From contig NZ_LR134372.1 of the NCBI RefSeq assembly GCF_900637395.1, positions 558,001 through 622,000 of the forward strand: a stretch of DNA of 64,000 nt. Direction: 5' to 3'. Shown here piece by piece: positions 18,156 to 27,385 of this stretch. Origin of the DNA: Campylobacter upsaliensis (lineage in GTDB: Bacteria > Campylobacterota > Campylobacteria > Campylobacterales > Campylobacteraceae). Both the position numbers and the translations under genes were made by a program. Within the stretch, counting starts at the first letter, position 1. Every line of letters begins with the position of its first letter. A model generated the notes under the pieces. It was not told the origin of the DNA and made no database searches. It was given only the letters and a program-made list of their open reading frames with translations.

Positions 18156-19343
18156 ATGTTATTAATTGCGATTTTATGTCTTTATACGGCTTTTTTTGCT
18201 TTGATTTCTTATCTACAAATTCGTTTTTTGGAGCAAGAAAGAGAGAAAAAGGCAGAAATTTTAAATGAGGAAGAGTATAAAAGGGCGGCAGATATTGCCA
18301 TTGAAAATGAAAAATTTGAACTTTTTTCTAATTTTTATAGCCTTATCATCAATATAGCTTGGCTTGGCTTTGGCTTTGCCTATCTTAAAAGTCTTTTGAT
18401 TAGCGAAAATTCAAAGCTTGAAAATACCTTATTTTTATTAGCTTTTTTGGTGCTAATGGCTTTATTTAATTTGCCTTTAAGCATTTATAAAGATTTTGTG
18501 AAAAATAAAGCACAAGGCTTTTCAAATATGAGCGTGAGCCTTTTTATAAAAGATAGTTTGAAATCTTTAGCCTTGCTTCTTATCTTTGGTTTTGCAATTA
18601 TTTATGTTTTGCTTTTATGCTATGAATTTTTGGGAGCTTTATGGTGGCTTGGGGCTTTTGCTTTTTCTTTTTGTGTGATTTTAGTGATCAATCTTATCTA
18701 TCCCACTTTAATCGCCCCACTTTTTAATAAAATGCAAAAGCTTGATGATGAAAATTTATTAAGTAAAATTGAAAATTTAATGAAACAATGTGGCTTTAGT
18801 GCAAACGGCGTTTATGTCATCGATGCAAGTAAGAGAGATAAGAGGCTTAATGCTTATTTTGGCGGACTTTTTAAGAGCAAAAGAGTGGTGCTTTTTGACA
18901 CGCTTTTAAAGGCTTTGGGTGAAAAAGAGCTTTTAGCCGTTTTGGGACACGAGCTTGGACATTTTGTGCATAAGGATATTTTAAAAGCCCTTATAAGTGG
19001 AGCTTTGATGCTTTTTATACTTTTCTTTCTTTTTGCTAATTTGCCTGAATTTTTTTACACTCAAAGTGGTTTAGAGGGCGTTAATGCAGGCATTTTTGCT
19101 CTTTTGCTTATTTTTGGCTCTATTTTTACTTCTCTTGTGTCTCCTTTACTCAATCTTTTAAGCCGTAAAAATGAATTTGCGGCTGATTTACACGGAGCAA
19201 AATTAAGCTCAAAAGAAGATATGAAAAATGCTCTCATCGCCCTTGCGAAGGAAAATAAAGCCTTTGTGAAAACAAGTAAAATTTATACTATTTTTCATCT
19301 TTCACATCCTAGCATTAGCGAGAGACTTAAGGCACTTTCTTGA
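18156..19343 (+). CDS. M48-family membrane zinc metalloprotease (Ste24/CAAX type)
   Basis: Integral-membrane protease, 395 residues. The zinc motif is HELGH (His265, Glu266, His269) in VLGHELGHFVHKDIL, and the third ligand is in NEFAADLHGAKL near residue 343, as in Ste24. Several long hydrophobic segments precede and follow the motif. In bacteria such proteins process or quality-control membrane proteins; the CAAX substrate of eukaryotes does not exist here. The ATG at 18156 follows AAGGAAAATAG. The stop overlaps the TTG start of prmC (TTGA). Confidence 0.88.
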   Translation: MLLIAILCLYTAFFALISYLQIRFLEQEREKKAEILNEEEYKRAADIAIENEKFELFSNFYSLIINIAWLGFGFAYLKSLLISENSKLENTLFLLAFLVLMALFNLPLSIYKDFVKNKAQGFSNMSVSLFIKDSLKSLALLLIFGFAIIYVLLLCYEFLGALWWLGAFAFSFCVILVINLIYPTLIAPLFNKMQKLDDENLLSKIENLMKQCGFSANGVYVIDASKRDKRLNAYFGGLFKSKRVVLFDTLLKALGEKELLAVLGHELGHFVHKDILKALISGALMLFILFFLFANLPEFFYTQSGLEGVNAGIFALLLIFGSIFTSLVSPLLNLLSRKNEFAADLHGAKLSSKEDMKNALIALAKENKAFVKTSKIYTIFHLSHPSISERLKALS

Positions 19344-20137
19344 AAATTAAAGAGGCTTTAAGTCTTGCTAAAATAGAGCTTAAAGAAAAGGCTAATGAGG
19401 CTTTATTTATCTTATGTGAGCTTTTGCAAAAGGACAGAACTTGGCTTTTTTTAAATGAAAATTTGGACTTTGATGAGAGTGAGTATTTTGAGCTTATAAG
19501 GCGTTTTAAGGAGGGTGAGCCTTATGAATATCTTTTTAAAAAAGCAGATTTTTACGGCTTGGAATTTTACATCGAAAAGGGCGTTTTAATCCCGCGTTAT
19601 GATAGTGAAATTTTACTTGTTAAGCTTTTGGAATTAGTCCAAAAAGAAAAATTACAAAATGCCCTTGAAATAGGCTTTGGAAGTGGTGTTTTAAGCATTA
19701 TTTTAGCGAAGAATTTAAAGTTTAATATTAAGGCTTGTGATATTAATGAAAAGGCTTTAAAAATCGCCCTTAAAAATGCTAAAAAACACGAAGTTTTAAT
19801 CGATTTTGTTTTAAGTGATTTTGAAAAGCTTGATGTAAAGGAGGATGAGTTTGACTTGATTTTTTCAAATCCTCCCTATATTAAAAATTCCTATCCTCTT
19901 GATAAATGGGTGCAAAATGAGCCTAAAAACGCTCTTTTGGGGGGAGAGAAGGGTTATGAAATTTTAGAAAAAATCATCATCTTTGCTTATCAAAAAGAAG
20001 CGAAATTTCTAGCTTGTGAATTTGGCTACGATCAAAAAGAAATTTTAAGTCAAATTTTAGAAAAATACAATTTTAAGGCTGAATTTTTTAAAGATGAAAA
20101 TGGCTTTGATAGGGCTTTTGTCGCAAAAAGGACTTAA
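19340..20137 (+). CDS. prmC: Peptide chain release factor N5-glutamine methyltransferase
   Basis: Methylates the glutamine of the GGQ motif in RF1/RF2 and improves termination. An N-terminal helical domain (about residues 1-75) is followed by a class I methyltransferase fold. This has ALEIGFGSGVLSIILAKN for SAM binding near residue 113 and the catalytic FSNPPYIKNS motif near residue 175. It starts with TTG overlapping the M48 stop by 4 bases, so it is translationally coupled. The length of 265 residues is normal. Confidence 0.93.
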   Translation: MKIKEALSLAKIELKEKANEALFILCELLQKDRTWLFLNENLDFDESEYFELIRRFKEGEPYEYLFKKADFYGLEFYIEKGVLIPRYDSEILLVKLLELVQKEKLQNALEIGFGSGVLSIILAKNLKFNIKACDINEKALKIALKNAKKHEVLIDFVLSDFEKLDVKEDEFDLIFSNPPYIKNSYPLDKWVQNEPKNALLGGEKGYEILEKIIIFAYQKEAKFLACEFGYDQKEILSQILEKYNFKAEFFKDENGFDRAFVAKRT

Positions 20138-20170
20138 TTTAGCTAAAATATTAAAAACGAAAGGAAAATA

Positions 20171-20551
20171 ATGCAAATTACAATATTAAAATCTAAAATT
20201 CACAGAGCCACTGTGAGTGAGGCGAGACTTGATTATGTGGGGAGTATTAGCATAGATGAGGAGCTTCTTAAAGCAAGTGGAATGCTTGAGTATGAAAAGG
20301 TGCAAGTGGTTAATGTCAATAACGGCGCAAGGTTTGAGACCTATACCATAGCGACTAAAGAAAAAGGAGCGATTTGTCTTAATGGTGCTGCGGCTAGACA
20401 GGTGCAAGTGGGTGATAAAATTATCATTATGGCGTATGCGAATTTAGAGGAGAAAGAATTAAAAGAGCATAAGCCAAAGGTTGTTTTTGTCGATGAAAAT
20501 AACGCCATTACTAAAATAAGCCATTATGAAACGCACGGAGAATTGTTTTAA
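20171..20551 (+). CDS. panD: Aspartate 1-decarboxylase
   Basis: Pyruvoyl enzyme that makes beta-alanine for pantothenate and coenzyme A. The 126-residue proenzyme has the self-cleavage site Gly24-Ser25 in DYVGSISID, after which Ser25 becomes the pyruvoyl group. [13 protein letters not shown] near residue 73 is the conserved substrate-binding stretch. The ATG has AAAGGAAAATA upstream and a TAAAAT -10 at 20144-20149. panB and panC are not beside it, unlike the usual pan cluster. Confidence 0.96.
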   Translation: MQITILKSKIHRATVSEARLDYVGSISIDEELLKASGMLEYEKVQVVNVNNGARFETYTIATKEKGAICLNGAAARQVQVGDKIIIMAYANLEEKELKEHKPKVVFVDENNAITKISHYETHGELF

Positions 20552-20604
20552 ATTCACAAAAAATTCACTTTAGCCAAGTAGAATAGACACATCAAGGTGG
20601 AATA

Positions 20605-21768
20605 ATGAAGAAAAAATTAATTGCTAGTTTGCTTATTTGTATCGTGCTGTGTTTTGGAATTTGGGTTTATTTTTATTTTTCTGCGGAAAAAGTGGAGTAT
20701 CTCACGCAAAAAATTTCACGCAAAAATATCTCTCAAACCATAGAGGCTGTGGGTAAGGTCTATGCTAAAGAGCAAGTTGATGTCGGTGCGCAAGTTAGCG
20801 GACAAATCATAAAACTTTATGTTGATGTGGGGGATAGGGTTAAGCAGGGAGATTTGATTGCTCAAATTGATAAGGATAAGCAGCAAAATGACCTTGACAT
20901 CACTAAGGCTAGACTTGAGAGTGCAAGGGCGAATTTGGAGAGTAAAAAAGTCGCCCTAAATATCGCCTCTAAGCAGTATGTAAGAGAGCAAAAGCTTTAT
21001 GCTAAAAATGCGACTTCGCTTGAAAGCCTTGAAACACTTAAGGATAATTATTTTGCCCTTAAGGCGTCTGTGGCGGCTTTAAATGCGGAGGTGATTGAGC
21101 TTGAAATCACACTTAAAAACGCGCAAAAAGATTTGGATTATACCATTATCACCGCTCCTATGGATGGAGTGATAATCAATGTCGCGGTTGATGAGGGGCA
21201 AACCGTTAATGCGAATCAAAATACACCGACCCTTGTAAGAATTGCCAATTTAGAACAAATGGAAGTGAAAATGGAAATCGCAGAAGCTGATGTGAGTAAA
21301 ATTAAAATCGGCACTAAGCTTGAGTTTTCTTTGCTAAGTAATCCTGAAAAAACTTATGAAGCACAAATTGCTAGCATAGACCCAGCCGATACGCAAATTA
21401 GCGATTCAAATTCGCAGCAAAATAGCTCCAATAGTTCAAATTCCACGAGTAATGCCATTTATTATTATGCGAAATTTTTTGTGGATAATAAGAACGATTT
21501 ATTGCGTATAGGTATGAGCATACAAAATGAGATTGTGGTCGCTCACGCACAAAATGTCCTTGCTGTGCCAACTTATGCGATTAAAAGCGATCATGGGGGC
21601 TATTTTGTCGAAATTTTAGAAAAGGATAGGGTGCGTAAGGCTTATGTCAAGCTTGGTATAAAAGATGCGTTAAATACCGAAATTTTAGACGGCGTGAGTG
21701 AGGGAGAGAATTTAATCATCTCTTCAAGTCTTGAAGCCTTAGCTCCAGCGATGAAATTTGGATTTTAA
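20605..21768 (+). CDS. macA: Periplasmic adaptor of a MacAB-type efflux system
   Basis: Membrane-fusion protein, 387 residues, anchored by an N-terminal helix (residues about 5-23). It links the MacB-like pump to the outer-membrane factor. The lipoyl halves are [32 protein letters not shown] and its partner [20 protein letters not shown], here only described by ends. A coiled-coil hairpin lies between them (about 90-170). Residues about 270-285 are an unusual Ser/Asn/Gln-rich loop. A TAGAAT -10 lies at 20579-20584. It overlaps macB by one base. Confidence 0.9.
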   Translation: MKKKLIASLLICIVLCFGIWVYFYFSAEKVEYLTQKISRKNISQTIEAVGKVYAKEQVDVGAQVSGQIIKLYVDVGDRVKQGDLIAQIDKDKQQNDLDITKARLESARANLESKKVALNIASKQYVREQKLYAKNATSLESLETLKDNYFALKASVAALNAEVIELEITLKNAQKDLDYTIITAPMDGVIINVAVDEGQTVNANQNTPTLVRIANLEQMEVKMEIAEADVSKIKIGTKLEFSLLSNPEKTYEAQIASIDPADTQISDSNSQQNSSNSSNSTSNAIYYYAKFFVDNKNDLLRIGMSIQNEIVVAHAQNVLAVPTYAIKSDHGGYFVEILEKDRVRKAYVKLGIKDALNTEILDGVSEGENLIISSSLEALAPAMKFGF

Positions 21769-23693
21769 TGATAAAGCTTGAAAATATCAGCAAAAAAATA
21801 GGGCAAAATACTATTTTAAAGCAGATTAATTTACAAATAGAAAAGGGCGAATTTGTCGCTATTATCGGGCAAAGTGGGAGTGGAAAAACCTCGCTTTTAA
21901 ACATTATAGGAACGCTTGATGAGCCAAGTGGAGGGCGTTTTTTCTTTGAAAATTATGAGCTAACAAATTTAAACAAGGACGAAAAGGCAAGATTAAGGCG
22001 TGAGAAAATAGGCTTTATCTTTCAGCGTTATAATTTATTACCTCTTTTAAGTGCGAAAGAAAATGTCGCTTTGCCAAGCGTTTATGCGGGTAAAAAAAGC
22101 GAAGAGAGAAATCAAAGAGCCACAAACTTGCTTGAAAATTTGGAACTTTCTCACAAAATCAATTCTAAGCCTAATGAATTAAGCGGCGGACAGCAGCAAA
22201 GAGTCAGCATAGCAAGGGCTTTGATGAACGGCGGAGAGTTAATTTTAGCTGATGAGCCAACGGGAGCACTTGATAGTAAAAGTGGGGTAATGGTGCTTGA
22301 AATTTTACAAAAGCTCAACGCTCAAGGACACACCATTATACTAGTAACGCACGACCCAAAAATCGCCGCAAAGGCAGGGCGTGTGATAGAGATAAAAGAC
22401 GGCGAAATTTTAAGCGATACTAAGCAAAATTCAAATATGAGAGAATTTGAAATTAAAACGATGTTAAAAGAAAAAAAGAGTTTCAATTTGCTTAAAAATC
22501 AAGTCTTTGAATGCTTTAAAATCGCCTATTCTTCCATTATAGCACATAAGTTAAGATCGCTTTTGACTATGCTTGGTATTATCATAGGCATAGCCTCTGT
22601 GGTTTGTGTAGTCGCACTTGGACTTGGCTCACAAGCTAAGGTTTTACAAACGACTTCATCTCTAGGCACAAATACCATAGAAATAAGACCCGGACGGGGT
22701 TTTGGAGATTTGCGTTCGGGAAGAACAAGGCTTAATTTTAGCGATTTAGAAACACTAAGAAGTTTAGAATACTTAGAGGCAGTGGAAGCGAGTGAGGGGA
22801 CTTCTGGGGTGCTAACCTACACAAACAAGTCTTTAAACGCAAGGGCTGAGGGTGTGGGGGTAAATAGCTTTAATATGGACGGCTTAAAGCTTGAAGTGGG
22901 GCGAATTTTAGACGAGAAGGATTTAAGTGAGAGTGCTAATGTGGCTGTGCTTGATTTTAACGCGAAGAAAAACATTTTCCCTAATGTAAAAAGTGAGGAG
23001 CTTTTGGGTAAGATTGTGATTTTTAATTCTACGCCTTTTAAAATCATAGGCATTTTACAAAAGGACACAAGGCGTCCTATTAGTGATAATATAGTCCGCC
23101 TTTATATCCCTTATACGACTTTGATGAATAAATTAACAGGAGATAGAAAATTAAGAGAAATCATCGTAAAAGTAAAAGATGATGTGAGTTCTAGCTTGGC
23201 TGAAAATGCTATTATAAGGGTTTTGGAGCTTAAAAGAGGGCAAAGGGACTTTTTCACTTTTAATATCGATAGTTTTAAAGAAGCCATCACGGCGAATAAA
23301 CGCACAACGACCATTTTAACCATTTGCGTAGCACTTATTGCTTTAGTCGTGGGTGGTATAGGCGTGATGAATATTATGCTAGTGTCTGTGAGTGAGAGAA
23401 CGAGGGAAATTGGCATAAGAATGGCAGTAGGAGCAAGAAGAGAGGATATTTTAATGCAGTTTTTAATCGAAGCTGTGATGATATGCGTTATCGGTGCTTT
23501 TATGGGGGTGGCGCTTTCTTTTGGAGTGATTTTTGTTTTTAATCTTTTTGCGAGTGATTTTTTGATGATATTTTCAGGGAGTGCTGTGCTAACTGGGCTT
23601 TTAAGCTCTGTTTTAATCGGGCTTATTTTTGGTTTTTTTCCTGCAAAAAATGCAGCAAATTTAAATCCCATTAACGCTCTGTCAAAGGAATAA
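21768..23693 (+). CDS. macB: MacB-type ABC transporter (ATPase-permease fusion)
   Basis: 641-residue inner-membrane pump. The N-terminal ABC ATPase has Walker [10 protein letters not shown], the LSGGQQQR signature and Walker [14 protein letters not shown]. The permease half begins with a helix near residue 263 ([18 protein letters not shown]). A large periplasmic MacB domain follows, then three helices with the FtsX-like [21 protein letters not shown] motif near residue 542. MacAB pumps export macrolides, toxins or envelope precursors; the substrate is not predictable. It is followed one base later by the outer-membrane factor gene. Confidence 0.93.
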   Translation: MIKLENISKKIGQNTILKQINLQIEKGEFVAIIGQSGSGKTSLLNIIGTLDEPSGGRFFFENYELTNLNKDEKARLRREKIGFIFQRYNLLPLLSAKENVALPSVYAGKKSEERNQRATNLLENLELSHKINSKPNELSGGQQQRVSIARALMNGGELILADEPTGALDSKSGVMVLEILQKLNAQGHTIILVTHDPKIAAKAGRVIEIKDGEILSDTKQNSNMREFEIKTMLKEKKSFNLLKNQVFECFKIAYSSIIAHKLRSLLTMLGIIIGIASVVCVVALGLGSQAKVLQTTSSLGTNTIEIRPGRGFGDLRSGRTRLNFSDLETLRSLEYLEAVEASEGTSGVLTYTNKSLNARAEGVGVNSFNMDGLKLEVGRILDEKDLSESANVAVLDFNAKKNIFPNVKSEELLGKIVIFNSTPFKIIGILQKDTRRPISDNIVRLYIPYTTLMNKLTGDRKLREIIVKVKDDVSSSLAENAIIRVLELKRGQRDFFTFNIDSFKEAITANKRTTTILTICVALIALVVGGIGVMNIMLVSVSERTREIGIRMAVGARREDILMQFLIEAVMICVIGAFMGVALSFGVIFVFNLFASDFLMIFSGSAVLTGLLSSVLIGLIFGFFPAKNAANLNPINALSKE

Positions 23694-23694
23694 G

Positions 23695-25053
23695 ATGAAA
23701 AAAATAAGTTTTTTGTTTTTAATACTTTTGTTTTTAAGTGGGTGCGGAGCTAAGATAGAGCCTGTAAAAGAGGTATTTTTAAGCGAAGAGGAGCTAAAAA
23801 AAGCAAATGTAAAATCCCAGTGGTGGCAAGCCTATGAAAATGCAAATTTACAAGAATTTTTAGCCTTTGTTTTGGAAAATAATAAAGACATTAAAGTCGC
23901 TAGAACTTCGCTTTTGAGTGCTTTGGCTAGGGCGGATTTGATTGATTATGATTTATATCCTAGTTTAGCCGGCACTTTAGGCTTTAATCGAATGAAAAAT
24001 TTGCACAAAGGCACTAATAATAAAGGCTATTCTAATGGCTTAAATTTGAATTATGAGCTTGATATTTATGGTAAGATTTTAGATAGTGTGAGGGCGGAGG
24101 AATTAAGAGCTAAGGCTAGTGCTTATGACTTAGCGAGTTTAAAACTAAGCGTTATTAATACAAGCTTAAATAGCGTTTTTGAATTGGCTTATTTTAATGA
24201 TGTGAAAATAATGCTAGAAAATTATGTGAGCAATTTGGAAAAAATGAGTGAGCTTTATGCTCTAAAATACGAGCTTGGAAAGATAGAGAAACTTGACTTT
24301 TTAAATGTGGAGCAAAGTTTATTAAAAGCGCGTCAAAATTTGCTAACAAACGAGCAAAATCGTAATTTAATCCTTAAAAATTTACAGGATTTATTGGGTA
24401 AAAAGGAGGGCTTTTTTTATTTAAAGCATTTTGAAAAGGCAAGTTTGAAAGATTTTAAAATTTTAGAGCCTAATTTTGATATACCTCTACAAAGTTTAGC
24501 TTATCGTCCTGATGTGAGAGCAAAATTAAACGCTTTAAAGGCTGCTTTTAAGGATTATAATAGTGTCCAAAAGTCCATTTTGCCTAGCATTTCTTTAGGT
24601 GGTGCTTTAAGGGGAGAGGCTGAGGAATTTAAAGAGAGTTTTAAGCTAGAAATTCTAAGCGGTAATGTCCAAATTTCTTTGCCTTTTTTAGATTATGGTA
24701 GGGTAAGGCAAAATATCAAAATTTCGCAATTTGCCTACGAGGCTTTACTCTTTGAATATGAGCAGAACTTGCAAGGTGCTTTTAATGAATTTCATTTAGT
24801 GTTTAAGGACTATGAGAGCGATTTAAAGCTTTTGTCAAATTTAAGCTTGATTAAGGATAAACAGGAATTTATCACAAGAGCCTATTTGCAAAAATATGAG
24901 CTTGGAAAGAGTGAGTTAAAAGATTATTTAGACTCTTCAAATGCCCTTATTAACGCAGAACAAGAGCTTTTAAGAGCTAGATATAATCTTTTTGAAACCA
25001 TTAATTTATATTATCAAATCACAAGTTTAAAAGGAGAAGAAAATGAATTTTAA
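23695..25053 (+). CDS. Outer-membrane efflux lipoprotein (NodT/TolC type)
   Basis: Outer-membrane channel component for the MacAB-like pump, 452 residues. The signal peptide ends in a lipobox LFLSGC, so Cys17 is probably lipidated. Two TolC repeats follow with long helices; the second includes AYRPDVRAKLNALKAAF near residue 270, the usual RPD signature of this family. The gene starts right behind macB and overlaps the first nitroreductase gene by 11 bases. MacA, MacB and this protein would form a complete tripartite exporter. Confidence 0.9.
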   Translation: MKKISFLFLILLFLSGCGAKIEPVKEVFLSEEELKKANVKSQWWQAYENANLQEFLAFVLENNKDIKVARTSLLSALARADLIDYDLYPSLAGTLGFNRMKNLHKGTNNKGYSNGLNLNYELDIYGKILDSVRAEELRAKASAYDLASLKLSVINTSLNSVFELAYFNDVKIMLENYVSNLEKMSELYALKYELGKIEKLDFLNVEQSLLKARQNLLTNEQNRNLILKNLQDLLGKKEGFFYLKHFEKASLKDFKILEPNFDIPLQSLAYRPDVRAKLNALKAAFKDYNSVQKSILPSISLGGALRGEAEEFKESFKLEILSGNVQISLPFLDYGRVRQNIKISQFAYEALLFEYEQNLQGAFNEFHLVFKDYESDLKLLSNLSLIKDKQEFITRAYLQKYELGKSELKDYLDSSNALINAEQELLRARYNLFETINLYYQITSLKGEENEF

Positions 25054-25648
25054 AGAAATGCTAGAAAAACGCCACGCGTGTAAGCTTTTTGATGGTAGGA
25101 AAATCCCCGAAGAGGATTTGAGATTTATCTTAGAAAGCGGAGTTTTAGCTCCTAGCTCTCACGGCTTTGAGCCTTGGAAATTTTTTGTTTTAAAAGATAG
25201 GCAAGAAGAGCTTTCCAAACTTTGCTTTAATCAGCAAAATGTCGCTACGGCTAGTCATAATATCATTTTAGTTGCTAGAAAAGATTTACAAGAAAAAGAC
25301 GCCTTTGCAAGGTCGCAAATTCGCCGTTTTAGCGGAAGTAGTGAGGAAAATTTTCAAAAAATTTTACAAATTTACACACATAAAACAAATCAAATGAGCG
25401 ATAAAGAGCTTTACCATTATGCTTCTTTGCAGTGCTATTTAGCCTTAATGCAAATGAGTTTAGCTGCCATTAGTATAGGTGTAGATAGCTGTATGATAGG
25501 GGGTTTTGAAAAAGAAAAAGTTGATGCATTTTTAAAACTTAAAGAGCCTTTTGAAAGTGCTGTCATTTTGTCTTTGGGCTATAAAAAAAATGAGCCAAAA
25601 TATGCTAAAATTCGCTTAAAATTTGATGAGGTGGTGGAGTATTTATGA
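25043..25648 (+). CDS. Nitroreductase-family protein 1
   Basis: FMN-dependent NAD(P)H oxidoreductase fold, 201 residues. The N-terminal FMN contact KRHACKLFDGR, the APSSHGFEPWKFFVLKD segment near residue 35 and GGFEKEKVDAFLKL near residue 152 are typical. Members reduce nitro compounds, flavins or quinones; the physiological substrate is unknown. It overlaps the efflux lipoprotein gene by 11 bases and the second nitroreductase by 4, so all belong to one transcript. The ribosome site is AAGGAGAAGAAA. Confidence 0.88.
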   Translation: MNFKEMLEKRHACKLFDGRKIPEEDLRFILESGVLAPSSHGFEPWKFFVLKDRQEELSKLCFNQQNVATASHNIILVARKDLQEKDAFARSQIRRFSGSSEENFQKILQIYTHKTNQMSDKELYHYASLQCYLALMQMSLAAISIGVDSCMIGGFEKEKVDAFLKLKEPFESAVILSLGYKKNEPKYAKIRLKFDEVVEYL

Positions 25649-26247
25649 GTTTGGAGCTTTTTAAAACAAGATATTCTTGTAGGAATTTTAAAAAAGAAAC
25701 GATTGAAGATGAAATTTTGAAAGAAATTTTAGAGGTGGCTAGGCTAAGTCCTAGCTCTTTGGGGCTTGAGCCTTGGAAATTTTTAGTCATTAAGGACGCT
25801 AAAAAAAGAGAAGAATTAAGCCTCATAGCAAATCATCAAAGCCATGTAAAAAACGCTGCGGCTATTGTTATTGTCGTTTCTAGGCTTGATTTTGCGGAGT
25901 ATTTTGAAGAAAAACTAAGAAAAAGAAAGATGAGCGAAGAGGAAATTCAAAAACGCATTATGCTTTATAAGCCTTTTTTGCAGAGTATGGATGAAAGAGC
26001 TAAAATAGCCTATTCAAGAGAGCAAGCACACATTGCTTTGGCTGGGATTTTATACGCCGCAAATACCCTAAATATCGCTACTTGCACCATAGGAGGCTTT
26101 GATAGTGCTAAATTAAATGCTTATTTAAATTTGGATACTAAAAAAGAGCTTTCTACCCTAATGATAGCACTTGGTTATAGTGATGATGAAGAAATTCCAG
26201 CTAAGAGTCGTTTTGAATTTGATGAAGTTGTGCGTTTTTTGGATTGA
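25645..26247 (+). CDS. Nitroreductase-family protein 2
   Basis: Second 200-residue nitroreductase, a diverged tandem copy of its neighbour. Matching motifs are TRYSCRNFKKE (FMN phosphate), SPSSLGLEPWKFLVIKD and TIGGFDSAKLNAYLNL. The two copies share architecture but differ in many positions, so the duplication is old. The ATG overlaps the upstream stop by 4 bases. The function is presumably redox handling of small electrophiles; nothing in the sequence names the substrate. Confidence 0.88.
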   Translation: MSLELFKTRYSCRNFKKETIEDEILKEILEVARLSPSSLGLEPWKFLVIKDAKKREELSLIANHQSHVKNAAAIVIVVSRLDFAEYFEEKLRKRKMSEEEIQKRIMLYKPFLQSMDERAKIAYSREQAHIALAGILYAANTLNIATCTIGGFDSAKLNAYLNLDTKKELSTLMIALGYSDDEEIPAKSRFEFDEVVRFLD

Positions 26248-26318
26248 GAATTTGATGTTTTAACTCTTTATTTGCAAAAAATTTGTTAAATTTAAAAATT
26301 AAATTATGAAGGAAAATT

Positions 26319-27260
26319 ATGAAAAAATTAGATCTAATCATCATCGGTGCTGGTCCAGCTGGTATAGGCTGTGCTGTGGAGGCAAAGCTTAAAAATAAAG
26401 AGCTTTTGCTTTTAGAAAAGACAAATTCAATTTGCCAAACCTTAGTGCAGTATTATAAAGATGGCAAACGCGTAGATAAGGCTTATAAGGGTTGCGAGGG
26501 GACAAATTATGGACATATCCCTTTTGAGGACGGCACGAAAGAAAGCACCATAGCGTGTTTTGAGGAGGCTTTAAAAACGCACAATATAGAAGTGGAGTTT
26601 AATAGCGAGGTTGAAAGCGTGAAAAAGCAAGAAAAAGGCTTCATCGTCCAAACGGCTAAAGAGGCTTATTTGTGTGATAATATCATCATAGCCATAGGGC
26701 GTATGGGTAAGCCTAATAAGCCTGATTATAAGCTTCCTATGAGCTTAACCAAGAAGATTAATTTCAATGCAAATTCTGTTGCGGGAAATGAAAAAATTCT
26801 AGTTGTTGGCGGAGGAAATTCGGCTGCTGAATATGCTGTGGATTTAGCAAATCATAATAAAATCACACTTTGCTACCGCAAAAAAGAATTTACAAGGCTT
26901 AATGATATTAACCTAAAAGATATTATGGAGGCTGGAAATTCTGGTAAGGTTGAGCTGAAACTGGGCGTGGATATTAATGAGGTGCTTGATGAAGAGGGCA
27001 AGGCTAGGGTTAATTTTAATGATAATTCTAGTGAGCTTTATGATAGGATAATTTATGCGATTGGTGGTTCAACCCCTCTTGATTTTTTACAAAAATGTGG
27101 TATCAATGTCGATGAAAAGGGTGTTCCTTTAATGGACGAAAATAAACAAAGCAATGTGAGTGGAATTTTCGTAGCCGGGGATATAGCGACTAAAAATGGT
27201 GCTAGCATAGTTACGGGTTTAAATGACGCTTTTAGAATTATGGAGCATTTAAAAGGCTAA
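26319..27260 (+). CDS. FAD/NAD(P)-dependent oxidoreductase of the thioredoxin-reductase-like class
   Basis: 313-residue flavoprotein. The FAD dinucleotide motif IIGAGPAGIGCAVEAKL is at residues 7-23, the NAD(P) motif VVGGGNSAAEYAVDLA near 162, and the FAD-closing motif SGIFVAGDIATKNGAS near 280. There is no CxxC redox pair, so it is not thioredoxin reductase. It resembles YpdA-like or ferredoxin/flavodoxin reductase-like proteins. A TGTTAAATT extended -10 at 26284-26292 and an AAGGAAAATT ribosome site give it its own promoter. Its electron acceptor is unknown. Confidence 0.82.
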   Translation: MKKLDLIIIGAGPAGIGCAVEAKLKNKELLLLEKTNSICQTLVQYYKDGKRVDKAYKGCEGTNYGHIPFEDGTKESTIACFEEALKTHNIEVEFNSEVESVKKQEKGFIVQTAKEAYLCDNIIIAIGRMGKPNKPDYKLPMSLTKKINFNANSVAGNEKILVVGGGNSAAEYAVDLANHNKITLCYRKKEFTRLNDINLKDIMEAGNSGKVELKLGVDINEVLDEEGKARVNFNDNSSELYDRIIYAIGGSTPLDFLQKCGINVDEKGVPLMDENKQSNVSGIFVAGDIATKNGASIVTGLNDAFRIMEHLKG

Positions 27261-27288
27261 AATTAACAATTTAGCGGAATTAAGCAAG

Positions 27289-27314
27289 TATAAAGGTGGC
27301 TTTAAACCTTTATA
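27289..27314. repeat. Inverted repeat (9-base arms) downstream of the FAD oxidoreductase
   Basis: TATAAAGGT and ACCTTTATA flank an 8-base loop. It lies 28 bases after the oxidoreductase stop. There is no T-run behind it on the plus strand, so it could slow or end transcription only weakly, or it could be a structured element of the read-through RNA. Confidence 0.5.
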
Positions 27315-27334
27315 TCAATACTAACCACACTCCC

Positions 27335-27360
27335 TGTTCCATTTACCCCAAAATGGAACA
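27335..27360. repeat. Inverted repeat (10-base arms) overlapping the sigma-54 -24 box
   Basis: TGTTCCATTT and AAATGGAACA flank a 6-base loop. The right arm contains the GG of the sigma-54 promoter. It may be a regulator site, a terminator stem for the upstream gene, or both. A 7-base pairing, AAGCAAG (27282-27288) with CTTGCTT (27364-27370), could enclose both hairpins in a three-way junction. Confidence 0.5.
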
Positions 27361-27370
27361 CATCTTGCTT
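27355..27370 (+). promoter_or_regulatory. Sigma-54 (RpoN) promoter
   Basis: GGAACACATCTTGCTT has GG at 27355-27356 and GC at 27367-27368 with exactly ten bases between, and matches the Campylobacter sigma-54 pattern GGAA-N6-TTGCTT at every defined base. In this genus sigma-54 serves the flagellar hook and basal-body regulon under FlgR. The predicted transcription start is near 27380, only about 6 bases before the next ATG. Confidence 0.8.
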
Positions 27371-27385
27371 GTATTTCTTTGAATT

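Noticed and set aside
26319-27260. Thioredoxin reductase
   Set aside because: Both dinucleotide motifs are present but no CxxC redox pair exists anywhere in the protein.
27282-27370. Known riboswitch class
   Set aside because: The stems do not match any class I can recall, and half of the outer helix is the sigma-54 -12 box; kept only as an unexplained structure.
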